This document shows, piece after piece, positions 1 through 8,381 of a stretch of 60,345 nt of DNA. The stretch lies in the NCBI GenBank assembly GCA_046497505.1, contig JAWOFN010000010.1, forward strand, positions 1-60,345. Direction: 5' to 3'. The translations under genes were made by a program, and so were the position numbers. Source of the stretch: JAWOFN01 sp046497505 [NCBI: bacterium] (GTDB lineage: Bacteria > Blakebacterota > Blakebacteria > Blakebacterales). Numbering within the stretch: position 1 is the stretch's first letter; each line of letters starts with the position of its first letter. Under the pieces are notes generated by a model that searched no databases, was not told where the DNA came from, and saw only the letters and a program-made list of their open reading frames with translations.

Positions 1-105
1 GCACAGAGATCCTCCAAGATCATCTCCTGCTTGTTGCCGAATCCGCCCCCGATGCGCGGCTTGATCACCCGAATGTCCTTCTCCGGCAGACCCACCAGCG
101 CTCGA
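1..105 (-). pseudogene. Xanthine dehydrogenase / aldehyde oxidase molybdenum-binding subunit fragment
   Basis: On the minus strand one frame reads VGLPEKDIRVIKPRIGGG followed by FGNKQE. This is the conserved block of the large molybdopterin-binding subunit of xanthine dehydrogenase-family hydroxylases, where the glycine-rich stretch approaches the cofactor. About 32 residues are visible before the window edge. No start codon or upstream part of the gene is present. The homology begins abruptly near position 100, where the HD-domain gene is being read in a different frame. It is therefore either a broken gene or one side of an artificial join; the family call rests on a short but very characteristic block. 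Confidence 0.6.
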
Positions 106-445
106 TCTCCAGGAGCTTTCCCACGTCGTGGAGGAGTCCTCCGGCGATGAGGCGGTCCCGATCCACCTCGTACGGCATCGTCTCGTAGGAGCGCTGCTGT
201 CCCTCGGCGATGCCCAGGGCCCCCCAGGTCACGGCGAGGGTGTGCTCGATGAAGCCGATCCCGCCGCAGTCGGTGAGGAGGGTGAAGGGCATCCTGCGGA
301 CCTGTGCGAGTTCCTCCCAGCCCCCTTCCTCACACGCCATCAGCCACGCATCCACGGTCTTGTCCCGCATCCCTTCGTCCCGGATCCGCTCCAGCAGCGA
401 TCCGAACAGCTCGACGACCTCTTCGCGCGCGATCATCGCTCTCAT
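65..445 (-). CDS. HD-domain phosphohydrolase, C-terminally disrupted
   Basis: Small HD-superfamily protein, in full-length relatives a metal-dependent phosphohydrolase. The metal-binding pattern begins with a histidine in FIEHTLAVTW (about residue 68) and the HD pair in LLHDVGKLLE (about residues 106-107). After LLEIER the protein stops looking like the family, which normally continues for several more helices, and ends at a TGA at 65-67. From there another frame encodes xanthine dehydrogenase. The start ATG (443-445) overlaps the stop of the upstream dehydrogenase gene (ATGA), so the two are translationally coupled; a second ATG lies nine bases in. The substrate is unknown. As it stands the gene is probably truncated. 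Confidence 0.7.
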   Translation of the reverse strand: MRAMIAREEVVELFGSLLERIRDEGMRDKTVDAWLMACEEGGWEELAQVRRMPFTLLTDCGGIGFIEHTLAVTWGALGIAEGQQRSYETMPYEVDRDRLIAGGLLHDVGKLLEIERWWVCRRRTFG

Positions 446-1665
446 CCCTCCCTGCCGCCGGCGGATGCCGGTTCGGTGCGTCCCAGGGCTTCGATGACGG
501 CATCGGTCATCTCCCGGGTGGTGGCGGCACCCTGCTCCACCACGCCCGCCCCCCCCGAGATCTTCATCATATCGTAGGTCTGTACCCGACCCTCTGCCAC
601 CACCGCCCCCACGGCGGCCCGGATGTGCTCCGCCTTCGCGGTCTCCTCCAGGTGGTCCAGCATGAGGGCGGCGCTGAGGATCATGGCGATGGGGTTCACG
701 ATACTGGGCTCGAGTTCCGCGTACTTGGGTGCGGACCCATGGGTGGGTTCGAAGACCGCCACCTCGCGGCCCACGTTGGAGGAGGCGGCGAAGCCCAGGC
801 CCCCCACCAGGCCGGCGAAGGCGTCGGAGATGATGTCCCCGAACATGTTCCCCGCCGCGATGACCCCGTAGTCCTCGGGGTTCTTCGTGAGCCACATGGT
901 CTGCGCGTCGATGTTGGTCTCCCAGAGGGCGATGTCCGGGAACTCCTTCGCCACCTCCCGGCCCTCTCGGGTCAGCATGCCGGAGGTCTCCCGGATCACG
1001 TTCGGCTTCTCACAGATGGTCACCGAGCGGTAGCCGAACCGTTCGGCGTACCGGAATGCCTCCTCCATGAGCCGCCGGCATGCGGGCCGGGTGAAGATCC
1101 GGGTCGAGATGGCCAGATCCTCCCCCGGGGTGTTTTTGAAGCGCTCGAATTTGGGATGGGTGGCGAAGGCCTCCCGGACCTGCGGGGGCGGGCCGGTCCA
1201 CTCCACCCCGGAGTAGAGTCCCTCGGTGTTCTGCCGGAAGACGGCCACGTCCACCCGGGGCTCGACCACCGTGCCGTCCCCGCCGCGCCGGATGAAGTTC
1301 AGGGGGTTGCCGGGGAAGGAGACGCAGGGACGGACCGAGATGTCCAGGTCGAAGACCTGTCGGAGTCCCACGATGGGGCTGTAATAGACGAAACCCTGGT
1401 CACGGAGTCCCCGGTCGAGTTCCTCGGCCGCCTCGTCCTTCGGCTTGCTGGTGATGGCACCGAAGAGACCCACCTTGTGCTCGGCCAGCAGATCGATGGT
1501 GCGCTGCGGCAGGGCGTTGCCCTCCCGCTGCCAGAACTCCCATCCGATGTCTGCGTGTACGTAGTCTGCGGTGAATCCGGCTGCCTCCAGCACCCGGAGG
1601 GACTCATCCAGGACGATCTGTCCGATGCCGTCCCCGGGCATGGTGACGATGGTGCGTTCTGCCAT
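442..1665 (-). CDS. Isocitrate/isopropylmalate dehydrogenase family protein
   Basis: NAD(P)-dependent beta-decarboxylating dehydrogenase of 407 residues, the fold shared by isocitrate, isopropylmalate and tartrate dehydrogenases. The N-terminus TIVTMPGDGIG is the family's nucleotide/substrate entry motif. RQNTEGLYSGVEW is the phosphate-recognition loop and GNMFGDIISDAFAGLVGG the Mg-binding signature, and EPTHGSAP follows near the C-terminus. The NTEGLYSG loop favours isocitrate-like over isopropylmalate substrates, but I would not fix the substrate. I chose the ATG at 1663-1665 because AGGAG lies at good distance upstream and the extra in-frame residues before it are not family-like. It is transcribed from a promoter at 1791-1819 and overlaps the HD gene by four bases. 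Confidence 0.85.
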   Translation of the reverse strand: MAERTIVTMPGDGIGQIVLDESLRVLEAAGFTADYVHADIGWEFWQREGNALPQRTIDLLAEHKVGLFGAITSKPKDEAAEELDRGLRDQGFVYYSPIVGLRQVFDLDISVRPCVSFPGNPLNFIRRGGDGTVVEPRVDVAVFRQNTEGLYSGVEWTGPPPQVREAFATHPKFERFKNTPGEDLAISTRIFTRPACRRLMEEAFRYAERFGYRSVTICEKPNVIRETSGMLTREGREVAKEFPDIALWETNIDAQTMWLTKNPEDYGVIAAGNMFGDIISDAFAGLVGGLGFAASSNVGREVAVFEPTHGSAPKYAELEPSIVNPIAMILSAALMLDHLEETAKAEHIRAAVGAVVAEGRVQTYDMMKISGGAGVVEQGAATTREMTDAVIEALGRTEPASAGGREG

Positions 1666-1790
1666 GGGATAGGAGCTCCTTGTCCTGCAGGTTCGTGAAG
1701 AGCCCATCGGAGACGACCGGGGTCGGACCGACGGGCTCGTCAGACAGAGCGGAAGCAGCGGAGTCGGGGCGGGCTCCTATTTCAGACGCT

Positions 1791-1819
1791 AAGGTATGAT
1801 TTGGCGCAGCAGGGGTCAA
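1791..1819 (-). promoter_or_regulatory. Sigma-70-type promoter for the isocitrate-dehydrogenase-like gene
   Basis: Read on the minus strand: TTGACC (1814-1819), a 17-base spacer, then TACCTT (1791-1796). The ATG of the dehydrogenase is about 125 bases downstream. The same -10 hexamer occurs in the rplM promoter of this window. No operator-like repeat is evident beside it. Confidence 0.6.
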
Positions 1820-1858
1820 TGCATCCTGGAGAGGCCCCGCTGCCCCATGCGGGAGGGT

Positions 1859-4012
1859 TCAGAAAGCACCTCCCTCATCCACGGGCACGCGGGCCAGGCC
1901 GGCGGCCTGCAGGTCGCGCAGGTAGGTGACGACCTTCTCGAGGGACCGCAGTCCGAACTGGGCACTCAGCGTGTTCCGGATGTCAAGGGCACTGCGGGTG
2001 CCGTCGATGTAGTTGGTCAGCTCGTATCGGAGCACCGTGTCCCGCCAGAAGGATCTCCCCGGCCCCCGCGTGTAGTACACCCGGCGTTCCTCGGGCAGGT
2101 GCGAGAGGAGCCACTGATCGTTGATGGGACCCCGGGTCGTGCGTTCCAGCACCAGATTGGTGGCCTCCTTCCGTTCGGGGAGAGGGGCGATGGGGAGCAG
2201 CTGGGGGAGGGGGAGCATGCCCCGGTCCCCCGCGATCCGATCCAGTTCCGTCTCCAGCACACGCTGCTTGATCACCGCGCCGTGGGCCTCCAGCTGGGCC
2301 CTGGCCCGGATCACCGAGGCCTGGAAACGGCTGGCTGCCGCGGAGTCATCGCCCGCCGGGGAGAGACGTTCCAGGCTGGAGACTGCCCGCATCTCCCGAT
2401 CCAGCTGGGCCTCCAGCAGGGTCCGGGCGTCCCGGACCAGCAGCGCGGCCTCCACGTCCTCCATCTCCGGGTCGAGCCGCTCCAGCATGTCCAGGATCAT
2501 CTCCTGGTCGGTGTGAAGCCGCTGCAGTCCCAGGGCGACCCGTTCCTGGAGGAGGGCGTCCGTCCGGGCCGGTCCCAGGTCCGCCAGGGACCAGGCGGTC
2601 GCCGCGGCGATCACGCCGGCCCGCTTCAGTGTGGTGGGGTCGACCTTGTCCGGGGTGTCGTCACTGCTGTGGTAGTAGGGATCCGGGGAGGTGTTGAACA
2701 TCACGCTGGGGATGCCGACCGCCCCGTCCATGAGCATGTAGTGGTCGGAGCCGCCGGAGTAGGGATCCACGCGGTAGTTCATGGGACCGCGGGTCCCCCG
2801 CGGCTCGGCGAGTCCCAGGTCCGCGGTCCAGCGGAGAGCCTGGGACGCGACGTCGTCCAGGATGGAGGAGGCACTGGCCGGGGCCTGGAAGAGGTGGAGG
2901 ACACTGGTGCCCGGCGGGGTCCCCACCATGTCCAGGTTGATGGCGAAGGCCACGCGCCTTCCCAGGTCCGGCTGGGCGTCGATCCAGGCCGCCGTCCCGT
3001 ACATCTCCGGGACCCAGAGGAACCGGATGGTCCGCGCCGGGGCCGGCAGGGTACCGTCGGAGACCAGCCGACTCAGTCCCCGGGCCAGGTCGAGGAGCAC
3101 GGCCGAACCGGAGGCGTTGTCGTTGGCGCTCGGCTTCGGATGGTCGAGGTGGGCCAGAAGCAGGATCTCCTGATCGGGATACCGGTTCCCCTCGAGGGCA
3201 GCGGTGACGAGGTCGAGACGGCCGTCCTGGATCTCGCTCTCCACCCGGGCATGCAGACGGACCTCTTCACCCCGGGCCAGCAGTCCCTTCAGGTCGTGGG
3301 CCCGACGCCGGCTGATGTTGAAGCCCCACCGCAGGTGTTCCCGCTCCCCGGCCCGGGGCCACATCCCCGTGTAGCGTACTTGGTCGGGATGGTCCGGGTC
3401 GTCGTTCCAGCAGACCACCCCGAGGGCCCCGTGCTGCAGTACGGCCAGACGATGCACGTCCCCGCCGTAGCCGCTGGCCAGCACGATCCTGCCGGCCACG
3501 TCGGTGGTGTCGTAGAACGCCTCGTCCAGCCCGGTGCCTGCGTCCACCAGGACCCCCTCCTCGTCCGCCGGCGCGGAGAGCGTCACCAGGTGGTTGGCGA
3601 TCTCGCTGTAGCGGGCGATCCGTTCCCGCCGGGGGGCGGTCATCCACAGCTCCGCCTCCTCCACGGTCCACCCCACCGGGGAGAGCCAGGTCTGGTAGGT
3701 GATCCGGCCGTCGCTGGGATAGGAGAGGAGGGAGGCGTCCTCATAACCACAGGCCTGGAGCCGGTCCCTCACGTAGCAGGCCGCCTCAGCCATCATGGGG
3801 GAGGCCTGGATCCGGTGGTGCCGGGTGATCGCGCGCAGGTAGTGCATGGCGATCTCACCCGAGAGTTCGGCGGCCAGGGCCTCACCCACGGAAGGATCGA
3901 GGGGCAGGTTGGGGTGGATGGACCCTCCCTGCCCGCGGGCGTTCCCGGCGGGGCATGTCAGCAGGAGGACCAGGAGGGGGGCGAGGATCGAAGCGGCGCT
4001 GCGGTTGCTCAC
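1859..4012 (-). CDS. Exported M28-family zinc aminopeptidase with C-terminal winged-helix-like module
   Basis: Secreted or periplasmic metallopeptidase of 717 residues. A cleavable signal peptide occupies about residues 1-27. A protease-associated (PA)-like region around residues 130-200 precedes the catalytic M28 core. Metal-binding features of the two-zinc site are visible in order: HLDH followed by SANDNASG, WVPEMYG, INLDMVG, and YYHSSDDTPDKVD. The C-terminal ~70 residues (NYIDGTRSALDIRNTLSAQF) look like a small helical winged-helix module seen at the end of some M28 proteins. Start is GTG at 4010-4012 with GGGAGG upstream. It is monocistronic and divergent from the DUF4097 genes. Substrate unknown; probably peptide or amino-acid release. 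Confidence 0.85.
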   Translation of the reverse strand: MSNRSAASILAPLLVLLLTCPAGNARGQGGSIHPNLPLDPSVGEALAAELSGEIAMHYLRAITRHHRIQASPMMAEAACYVRDRLQACGYEDASLLSYPSDGRITYQTWLSPVGWTVEEAELWMTAPRRERIARYSEIANHLVTLSAPADEEGVLVDAGTGLDEAFYDTTDVAGRIVLASGYGGDVHRLAVLQHGALGVVCWNDDPDHPDQVRYTGMWPRAGEREHLRWGFNISRRRAHDLKGLLARGEEVRLHARVESEIQDGRLDLVTAALEGNRYPDQEILLLAHLDHPKPSANDNASGSAVLLDLARGLSRLVSDGTLPAPARTIRFLWVPEMYGTAAWIDAQPDLGRRVAFAINLDMVGTPPGTSVLHLFQAPASASSILDDVASQALRWTADLGLAEPRGTRGPMNYRVDPYSGGSDHYMLMDGAVGIPSVMFNTSPDPYYHSSDDTPDKVDPTTLKRAGVIAAATAWSLADLGPARTDALLQERVALGLQRLHTDQEMILDMLERLDPEMEDVEAALLVRDARTLLEAQLDREMRAVSSLERLSPAGDDSAAASRFQASVIRARAQLEAHGAVIKQRVLETELDRIAGDRGMLPLPQLLPIAPLPERKEATNLVLERTTRGPINDQWLLSHLPEERRVYYTRGPGRSFWRDTVLRYELTNYIDGTRSALDIRNTLSAQFGLRSLEKVVTYLRDLQAAGLARVPVDEGGAF

Positions 4013-4235
4013 AGGAGGATTCCTCCCTGGATGCGGTGGTGCCGGTGCGGCAGGCGGTTCCGGATGCCTCTAAAGTCAGGAGACCCCGCAGGGGTGTCAA
4101 TGCCCAAGCCCCCCGAAGGTGCCCTCCGAAACCTCCCCGGCCGGGAGTACGTAGCGGGAGAAGGAGAGAAAAAACATCATCGGACCTCTCGCCGGGGCCC
4201 AGGAGGGTTCCCGGCATCTGCTCACCGGGGAGCGT

Positions 4236-4562
4236 GTGGCCGTCTATGCGGGGGCGGGCGAAGTGGATGCCGCCGGGGTGGACGGTGATCTTCGGCTGGA
4301 CTCCCACAGCGGCAGCGTGACGGCCGTGGACATCCGTGGTAGGCTCACGGCGGATACCGGTTCCGGGAGGGTGCTGGTGTACCTTCCCCAGGCGATCAAC
4401 GCAGAACTCGAGGTGGATACGGGGAGCGGCGGGATCGACATCGAGGTCCCCGTGGACCACCGGAAGAAGAGTCGGAGCCACGTACTTGGCCAGATCGGTG
4501 ATGGCAGCGGCCGCATCTATATCGACACCGGGTCCGGAGAGGTCCGCATCCTTTGCAGGTAG
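4236..4562 (+). CDS. DUF4097-type beta-helical repeat protein, probably 5'-truncated
   Basis: The 108 residues are made of the repeating pattern G(D/S)GxVxVxxIxG typical of DUF4097 proteins, for example LRLDSHSGSVTAVDIRG then LTADTGSGRVLVYLP then IYIDTGSGEVRI. These form a right-handed beta-helix-like sheet. No signal peptide is present. The frame stays open upstream to 4155 and the repeat homology extends before the GTG used here (RHLLTGERVAVY). No ATG, GTG or TTG lies in that extension, and the GTG at 4236 has its purine tract only 2-3 bases away. I read this as the 3' remnant of a longer gene, possibly still translated. The next gene encodes a complete version of the same fold. Confidence 0.55.
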   Translation: MAVYAGAGEVDAAGVDGDLRLDSHSGSVTAVDIRGRLTADTGSGRVLVYLPQAINAELEVDTGSGGIDIEVPVDHRKKSRSHVLGQIGDGSGRIYIDTGSGEVRILCR

Positions 4563-5496
4563 GCCGCTTCCGCGTCCGCGGGTCCTCCAGAGGATCCTCA
4601 CAGCATCCGCCCTGGCAGGCCTGGTCTTCGCCGGGGCGGTCTCCTCATCCGCCGCCCAGTTCCCCGCCCCTGCCCTGCAGAGGAGCTTCTCCCTGGAGGC
4701 GGAGGGGACCGTGAGACTGGAGAGTCCCCGCGGTCCGGTGACGGTCCGGACGGGGCCTCCGGGGCAGGTCACGGTCAGGGCGTGGGTGGAGGCCGGATCT
4801 GCAGGGTCCGATCCGCTGGACCTCCGGCGCGGTGAGGAGGGGCTGGAGATCACCGTGTCCTCTCCGGGCCCGGAGGGACCGGGGCCGCGGCCCCGGGTGC
4901 GCTTCGAACTCCTCCTGCCCCCGGCATCGGACCTCGTGCTGCGGGTCGGGGAGGGGGACCTCTCGGTGGAGGGTGTGGGCGGGAGGGTACGCATGGAGAC
5001 CGATTCCGGTGATCTCACGGCCCGCTCATGCGGGGATGTCGCAGCCGGTTCGGTGAACGGCGACATCGCCCTCGACTCCTGCCGCAGCGCCGAGGCCAAC
5101 ACCGTCTCGGGTACGATCCGGATACGCGGTGTGGAGGGCCCGGTGACCGCCACCTGCGTGTCCGGGAGCATCTACATGGAGGAGATGGTCTCCCCCTCGG
5201 TACGCGCCAGCACCACCGGGGGCGACATCCGTTTCATGGGGTCGGTGCTGGAGGGGGGGACCTACCGGCTCTCCAGCCACTCGGGGGACATCGCCTTCAC
5301 CGCCCGGGGAGGCCGGGGTTTCGTCCTGAACCTGAGCACCTTCAGCGGCAGTATCGCCATACCCCTGGATGTGACCCTCACCTCGAGTCCTATCAGCCGC
5401 CGCTCCCTCCGGGGACGCTGGGGGGATGCCGCGGCATCGGTGGAATTGGATGCGTTCTCGGGGAATATCCGGCTGGAAGCCTCCGCCCGCCGTTGA
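4501..5496 (+). CDS. Exported DUF4097-family protein
   Basis: Beta-helical surface or periplasmic protein of unknown function. From residue 60 on it shows the DUF4097 repeat: VTVRTGPPGQVTVRAW, then DLSVEGVGGRVRMETDSGDL, then NTVSGTIRIRGVEG and FSGSIAIPLDV. A hydrophobic stretch LTASALAGLVFAGAVSSSAAQ (cleavage after SAA) serves as a signal peptide but sits about 40 residues from the only in-frame ATG (4501), and no standard start codon lies closer. The true start is therefore uncertain; a non-standard codon after 4560 cannot be excluded. It overlaps or follows the DUF4097 fragment by a few tens of bases in another frame. Confidence 0.7.
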   Translation: MAAAASISTPGPERSASFAGRPLPRPRVLQRILTASALAGLVFAGAVSSSAAQFPAPALQRSFSLEAEGTVRLESPRGPVTVRTGPPGQVTVRAWVEAGSAGSDPLDLRRGEEGLEITVSSPGPEGPGPRPRVRFELLLPPASDLVLRVGEGDLSVEGVGGRVRMETDSGDLTARSCGDVAAGSVNGDIALDSCRSAEANTVSGTIRIRGVEGPVTATCVSGSIYMEEMVSPSVRASTTGGDIRFMGSVLEGGTYRLSSHSGDIAFTARGGRGFVLNLSTFSGSIAIPLDVTLTSSPISRRSLRGRWGDAAASVELDAFSGNIRLEASARR

Positions 5497-5579
5497 CGGA
5501 GCCCCCAGCATGTTCGAGATTGCGGGTGCCGGCGGCCGTCAGGCCGCGGGTCATTGACGGCCTTCCAGGGAGGGGAAGC

Positions 5580-5783
5580 ATGCCGAGCATCATCCTGAAC
5601 GGGGAGCCCCGGGAGATCCAGGAGGGGACCTCCGTCCGCGACCTGCTCGAGGGGCTCGACCTCCTGGACCGACCGGTGGCCGTCGAACGCAACCGCTCCA
5701 TCGTCTCCCGAGACCGTTTCGATACCACGCTCCTGGAAGAGGGAGACCGTATCGAAGTGGTCTCCTTCGTCCCGGGGGGCTGA
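5580..5783 (+). CDS. thiS: Thiamine sulfur-carrier protein ThiS
   Basis: Ubiquitin-fold sulfur carrier of 67 residues. It delivers sulfur as a C-terminal thiocarboxylate to ThiG for the thiazole ring of thiamine. Visible features are the N-terminal strand IILNGEP, the conserved VAVERN segment, and the C-terminal [12 protein letters not shown] ending in the essential diglycine. The ATG has GGGAGGGG about six bases upstream. It is followed after 25 bases by thiG and then thiE. The 80 bases upstream contain none of the TPP-riboswitch landmarks, so the operon's regulation is not evident from the sequence. Confidence 0.93.
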   Translation: MPSIILNGEPREIQEGTSVRDLLEGLDLLDRPVAVERNRSIVSRDRFDTTLLEEGDRIEVVSFVPGG

Positions 5784-5808
5784 TATCCTCGAGTACCGGA
5801 GGAATCCC

Positions 5809-6597
5809 ATGGGTACATCCGCTTCGACCGACCCCTTCGCCCTGGGCGGACGGGAGTTCTCCTCCCGGCTCATTTTGGGGACGGGGAAGTACAGGGACTT
5901 CGACGAGACCCGCCGGGCCGCGGAGGCCTCGGGTGCCGAGATCGTGACGGTGGCGGTACGCCGGACCAACATCACCGACCCGGACCAGGACAATCTCCTG
6001 GACTACCTTCCCCCGGACGAGTTCTTCATCCTCCCCAACACGGCGGGCTGCTACGGTGCCGAGGAGGCGGTGCGATACGCCATGCTGGCCCGGGAAGCCG
6101 GTGTGGGGAACTGGGTGAAGCTGGAGGTGATCGGGGACGAGAAGACCCTTTTCCCCGACACGGTCGAGACCCTGGCGGCCGCGAAGACCCTGGTCGACGA
6201 GGGTTTCGTGGTCCTCCCCTACACCAACGACGATCCGGTCGTCGCGAAGCGTCTGGAGGAGATCGGCTGTGCTGCGGTGATGCCCCTCGCCGCCCCCATC
6301 GGGTCGGGGCTGGGTATCCGCAACCCCTACAACATCCGCCTCATCCAGGAGTCGGTCTCCCTGCCGGTCATCGTGGACGCGGGCGTCGGTACCGCCAGCG
6401 ACGCGGCGCAGGTCATGGAACTCGGTGCCGACGGGGTCCTCATGAACACCGCCGTCGCGGGGGCCGATGACCCCATCGCCATGGCGCATGCCATGCGGCT
6501 GGCCGTGGAGGGGGGACGCCTCGCCTACCGGGCGGGGCGGATCCCCCGCCGGATGTTCGCCACCGCCAGCACCACCATCGAAGGGATGCTGGACTGA
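5809..6597 (+). CDS. thiG: Thiazole synthase ThiG
   Basis: Makes the thiazole phosphate moiety of thiamine from 1-deoxyxylulose 5-phosphate, dehydroglycine and ThiS thiocarboxylate. The 262-residue TIM barrel carries the signatures LILGTGKY (23-29), [22 protein letters not shown] (75-88) and [11 protein letters not shown] with the Schiff-base lysine at 104. The phosphate loops [15 protein letters not shown] and [11 protein letters not shown] follow. Dehydroglycine would come from ThiO, which is encoded at 9968-11107 on the other strand; this indicates the glycine-oxidase (aerobic) variant of the pathway rather than ThiH. The stop overlaps the probable start of thiE. Confidence 0.95.
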   Translation: MGTSASTDPFALGGREFSSRLILGTGKYRDFDETRRAAEASGAEIVTVAVRRTNITDPDQDNLLDYLPPDEFFILPNTAGCYGAEEAVRYAMLAREAGVGNWVKLEVIGDEKTLFPDTVETLAAAKTLVDEGFVVLPYTNDDPVVAKRLEEIGCAAVMPLAAPIGSGLGIRNPYNIRLIQESVSLPVIVDAGVGTASDAAQVMELGADGVLMNTAVAGADDPIAMAHAMRLAVEGGRLAYRAGRIPRRMFATASTTIEGMLD

Positions 6598-7241
6598 AGG
6601 CGCCCCTGAGGACCCTCCTCATAACCGATGCGGAGCGGTACGGTGTGGAGGAGAGCCTGGAGGTGATCCGCGCCGCGGCCGAGGCCGGTGTGGAGGGGGT
6701 GCAGGTCCGCGAGAAGGGGTGGGATGCCCGTCCTCTGGTGGGATTCACCCGGAGGGTGCTGGAGACGGCCCGGCCCTGGGACATGAGGGTCGTGATCAAC
6801 GGGCGGCTGGACGTCGCCCTGGCGACCGGCGCCCACGGCGTGCATCTGGGAGGGGGTGCACTGCATCCGGAGGCCGCCCGGGAACTGGCGGACAGGCTCG
6901 GACGGGCGGACTTCCTCGTCGGGGTCTCCACCCACAGCCGGGCCGATGTCGCCCGGGCCTCGGCGGGCATCGCCGACTACGTGCTCTTCGGCCCCGTGTT
7001 CGCCACCCCGAGCAAGGCCCCTTACGGCCCCCCCCAGGGGCTCGCGGAACTGGAGGCGGTCTGCGCGGATGGCTGGGTGCCCGTGCTCGCCGTAGGGGGG
7101 GTCGACCCCGCGAACACCGCCGACGTGCTGAGGGCCGGTGCGGCGGGCAGTGCCTGCATCCGGGCCCTCTTCGAGGCCGAAGACCCCCGGGAGGCCGCCC
7201 GGCGCTGGGTCTCGGCTTCATCGTCCGGGGAGGTCCGTTGA
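6594..7241 (+). CDS. thiE: Thiamine-phosphate synthase ThiE
   Basis: Couples the pyrimidine pyrophosphate and thiazole phosphate halves of thiamine. The ~215-residue TIM barrel shows [35 protein letters not shown] and [19 protein letters not shown], followed by the phosphate-binding AVGGV. The first ATG/GTG in frame (GTG 6645) would remove beta-strand 1 (LRTLLITD), which the family needs. The best start is CTG at 6594-6596, overlapping the thiG stop (CTGA) and preceded by AAGGG at eight bases. A CTG start is unusual but the coupling and spacing support it. Confidence 0.88.
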   Translation: MKAPLRTLLITDAERYGVEESLEVIRAAAEAGVEGVQVREKGWDARPLVGFTRRVLETARPWDMRVVINGRLDVALATGAHGVHLGGGALHPEAARELADRLGRADFLVGVSTHSRADVARASAGIADYVLFGPVFATPSKAPYGPPQGLAELEAVCADGWVPVLAVGGVDPANTADVLRAGAAGSACIRALFEAEDPREAARRWVSASSSGEVR

Positions 7242-7341
7242 ACGCGGACAGGTCCCCGGCGCTGCAGTCGGGGAGGACATCGGGGGCTCAAGCAGGGCCC
7301 GTGAACCGTACATGGGAAGAAGACCACCAGGAGGGAACGGC

Positions 7342-8229
7342 ATGGATGCTATACGCGAGACCGAATTCGACGGGCTGACCCTGGCGAGCCGGGGCAAGGT
7401 CCGGGACATCTACGACCTGGGTGATGAACTGATCATCGTCGCCAGCGACCGGCTGTCGGCCTTCGACGTGGTCCTTCCCGATCCCATCCCCCGGAAGGGC
7501 GAGGTCCTCAACCGTGTCTCCGCCTTCTGGTTCGAGAAGATGGAGCAGATCGTCCCCAACCACATGATCTCCATCGACGTCGGGGATTACCCGGAGGCGG
7601 CACAGCCCTATGCGGAGCAGCTGGAAGGGCGCAGCATGCTCGTGAAGCGGGCCGATCCGGTCATGGTGGAGTGCGTGGTCCGGGGCTATATCGCCGGCTC
7701 CGGCTGGAAGGAGTACCAGGAGGCCTCTTCGGTGAGCGGGGTGCCGCTGTCGCCGGGTCTCAAGAAGGCGGACAAGCTCCCCGAGCCGATCTTCACCCCG
7801 GCCACCAAGGCGGAACGGGGGCTCCACGACGAGAACATCTCCTTCGAGCGGATGCGTTCCCTCGTCGGTGAGGACCTGGCCCGGGCCCTGCGCGAGATCT
7901 CCGTGGAGATCTACCTCAAGGGGTCGGAGTACGCGGCGGAGAAGGGGATCATCATCGCCGACACCAAGTTCGAGTTCGGTCTCATCGACGGCGAGATCAT
8001 CCTCATCGACGAGGTGCTCACCCCCGATTCCAGCCGGTTCTGGCCCCGGGAGACCTACGAGCCGGGTCAGGACCAGGAGAGTCTGGACAAGCAGTACGTG
8101 CGGAACTACCTGGAGACGCTGGAGTGGGACAAGACCCCTCCGGGGCCCCGGCTCCCCGAGGAGGTCGTCGAGGAGACCTCCCGGAAGTACCAGGAGATCT
8201 ACCAGCGTCTCACCGGATCCCCCCTCTAG
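7342..8229 (+). CDS. purC: SAICAR synthetase PurC
   Basis: Phosphoribosylaminoimidazole-succinocarboxamide synthase, purine pathway: CAIR + aspartate + ATP to SAICAR. The 295-residue protein has SRGKVRDIYDLGD at the N-terminus (ATP loop), ASDRLSAFDVVLPDPIP, the VVRGYIAGSGWKEYQ substrate motif, FTPATKAERGLHDENIS, and IIADTKFEFGL. This is the longer eukaryote/proteobacteria-like form. ATG at 7342 has AGGAGGG upstream; about 100 bases separate it from thiE. The other purine gene in the window, purM (44203), is far away and compositionally foreign, so purine genes are not clustered here. Confidence 0.95.
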   Translation: MDAIRETEFDGLTLASRGKVRDIYDLGDELIIVASDRLSAFDVVLPDPIPRKGEVLNRVSAFWFEKMEQIVPNHMISIDVGDYPEAAQPYAEQLEGRSMLVKRADPVMVECVVRGYIAGSGWKEYQEASSVSGVPLSPGLKKADKLPEPIFTPATKAERGLHDENISFERMRSLVGEDLARALREISVEIYLKGSEYAAEKGIIIADTKFEFGLIDGEIILIDEVLTPDSSRFWPRETYEPGQDQESLDKQYVRNYLETLEWDKTPPGPRLPEEVVEETSRKYQEIYQRLTGSPL

Positions 8230-8319
8230 GGGTCCGTCGGGTACCACCGTCCGGCCCGTCCGAGGGGTCCCGGGACGGGCCCCGCGTCGGGCATTCCCTT
8301 GATGAGAGGGGTCCGGGCC

Positions 8320-8336
8320 CCACAGGTTTCCTGTGG
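8320..8336 (+). other. Short perfect hairpin between purC and kptA
   Basis: CCACAGG-TTT-CCTGTGG forms a seven-pair stem with a three-base loop, 46 bases before the kptA start. There is no T-run, so it is not a standard terminator. It could be an mRNA processing or stability element; this is only a structural observation. Confidence 0.35.
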
Positions 8337-8381
8337 AGGCATCGACCAGACACGCAGCATGATTCGGAGAGTGAGCGTACC

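Noticed and set aside
1666-1707. Upstream start (14 extra residues) for the isocitrate-dehydrogenase-like gene
   Set aside because: The extra residues are Arg/Ser-rich and unlike the family, and the AGGAG ribosome site fits the inner ATG.
1796-4288. An 830-codon plus-strand frame opposite the M28 peptidase
   Set aside because: The minus strand encodes an intact M28 protein with signal peptide and metal ligands; the plus-strand product has no recognisable domain.
5497-5579. TPP riboswitch ahead of thiS
   Set aside because: None of the conserved thi-box segments (CTGAGA, ACCTGA and partners) is present.
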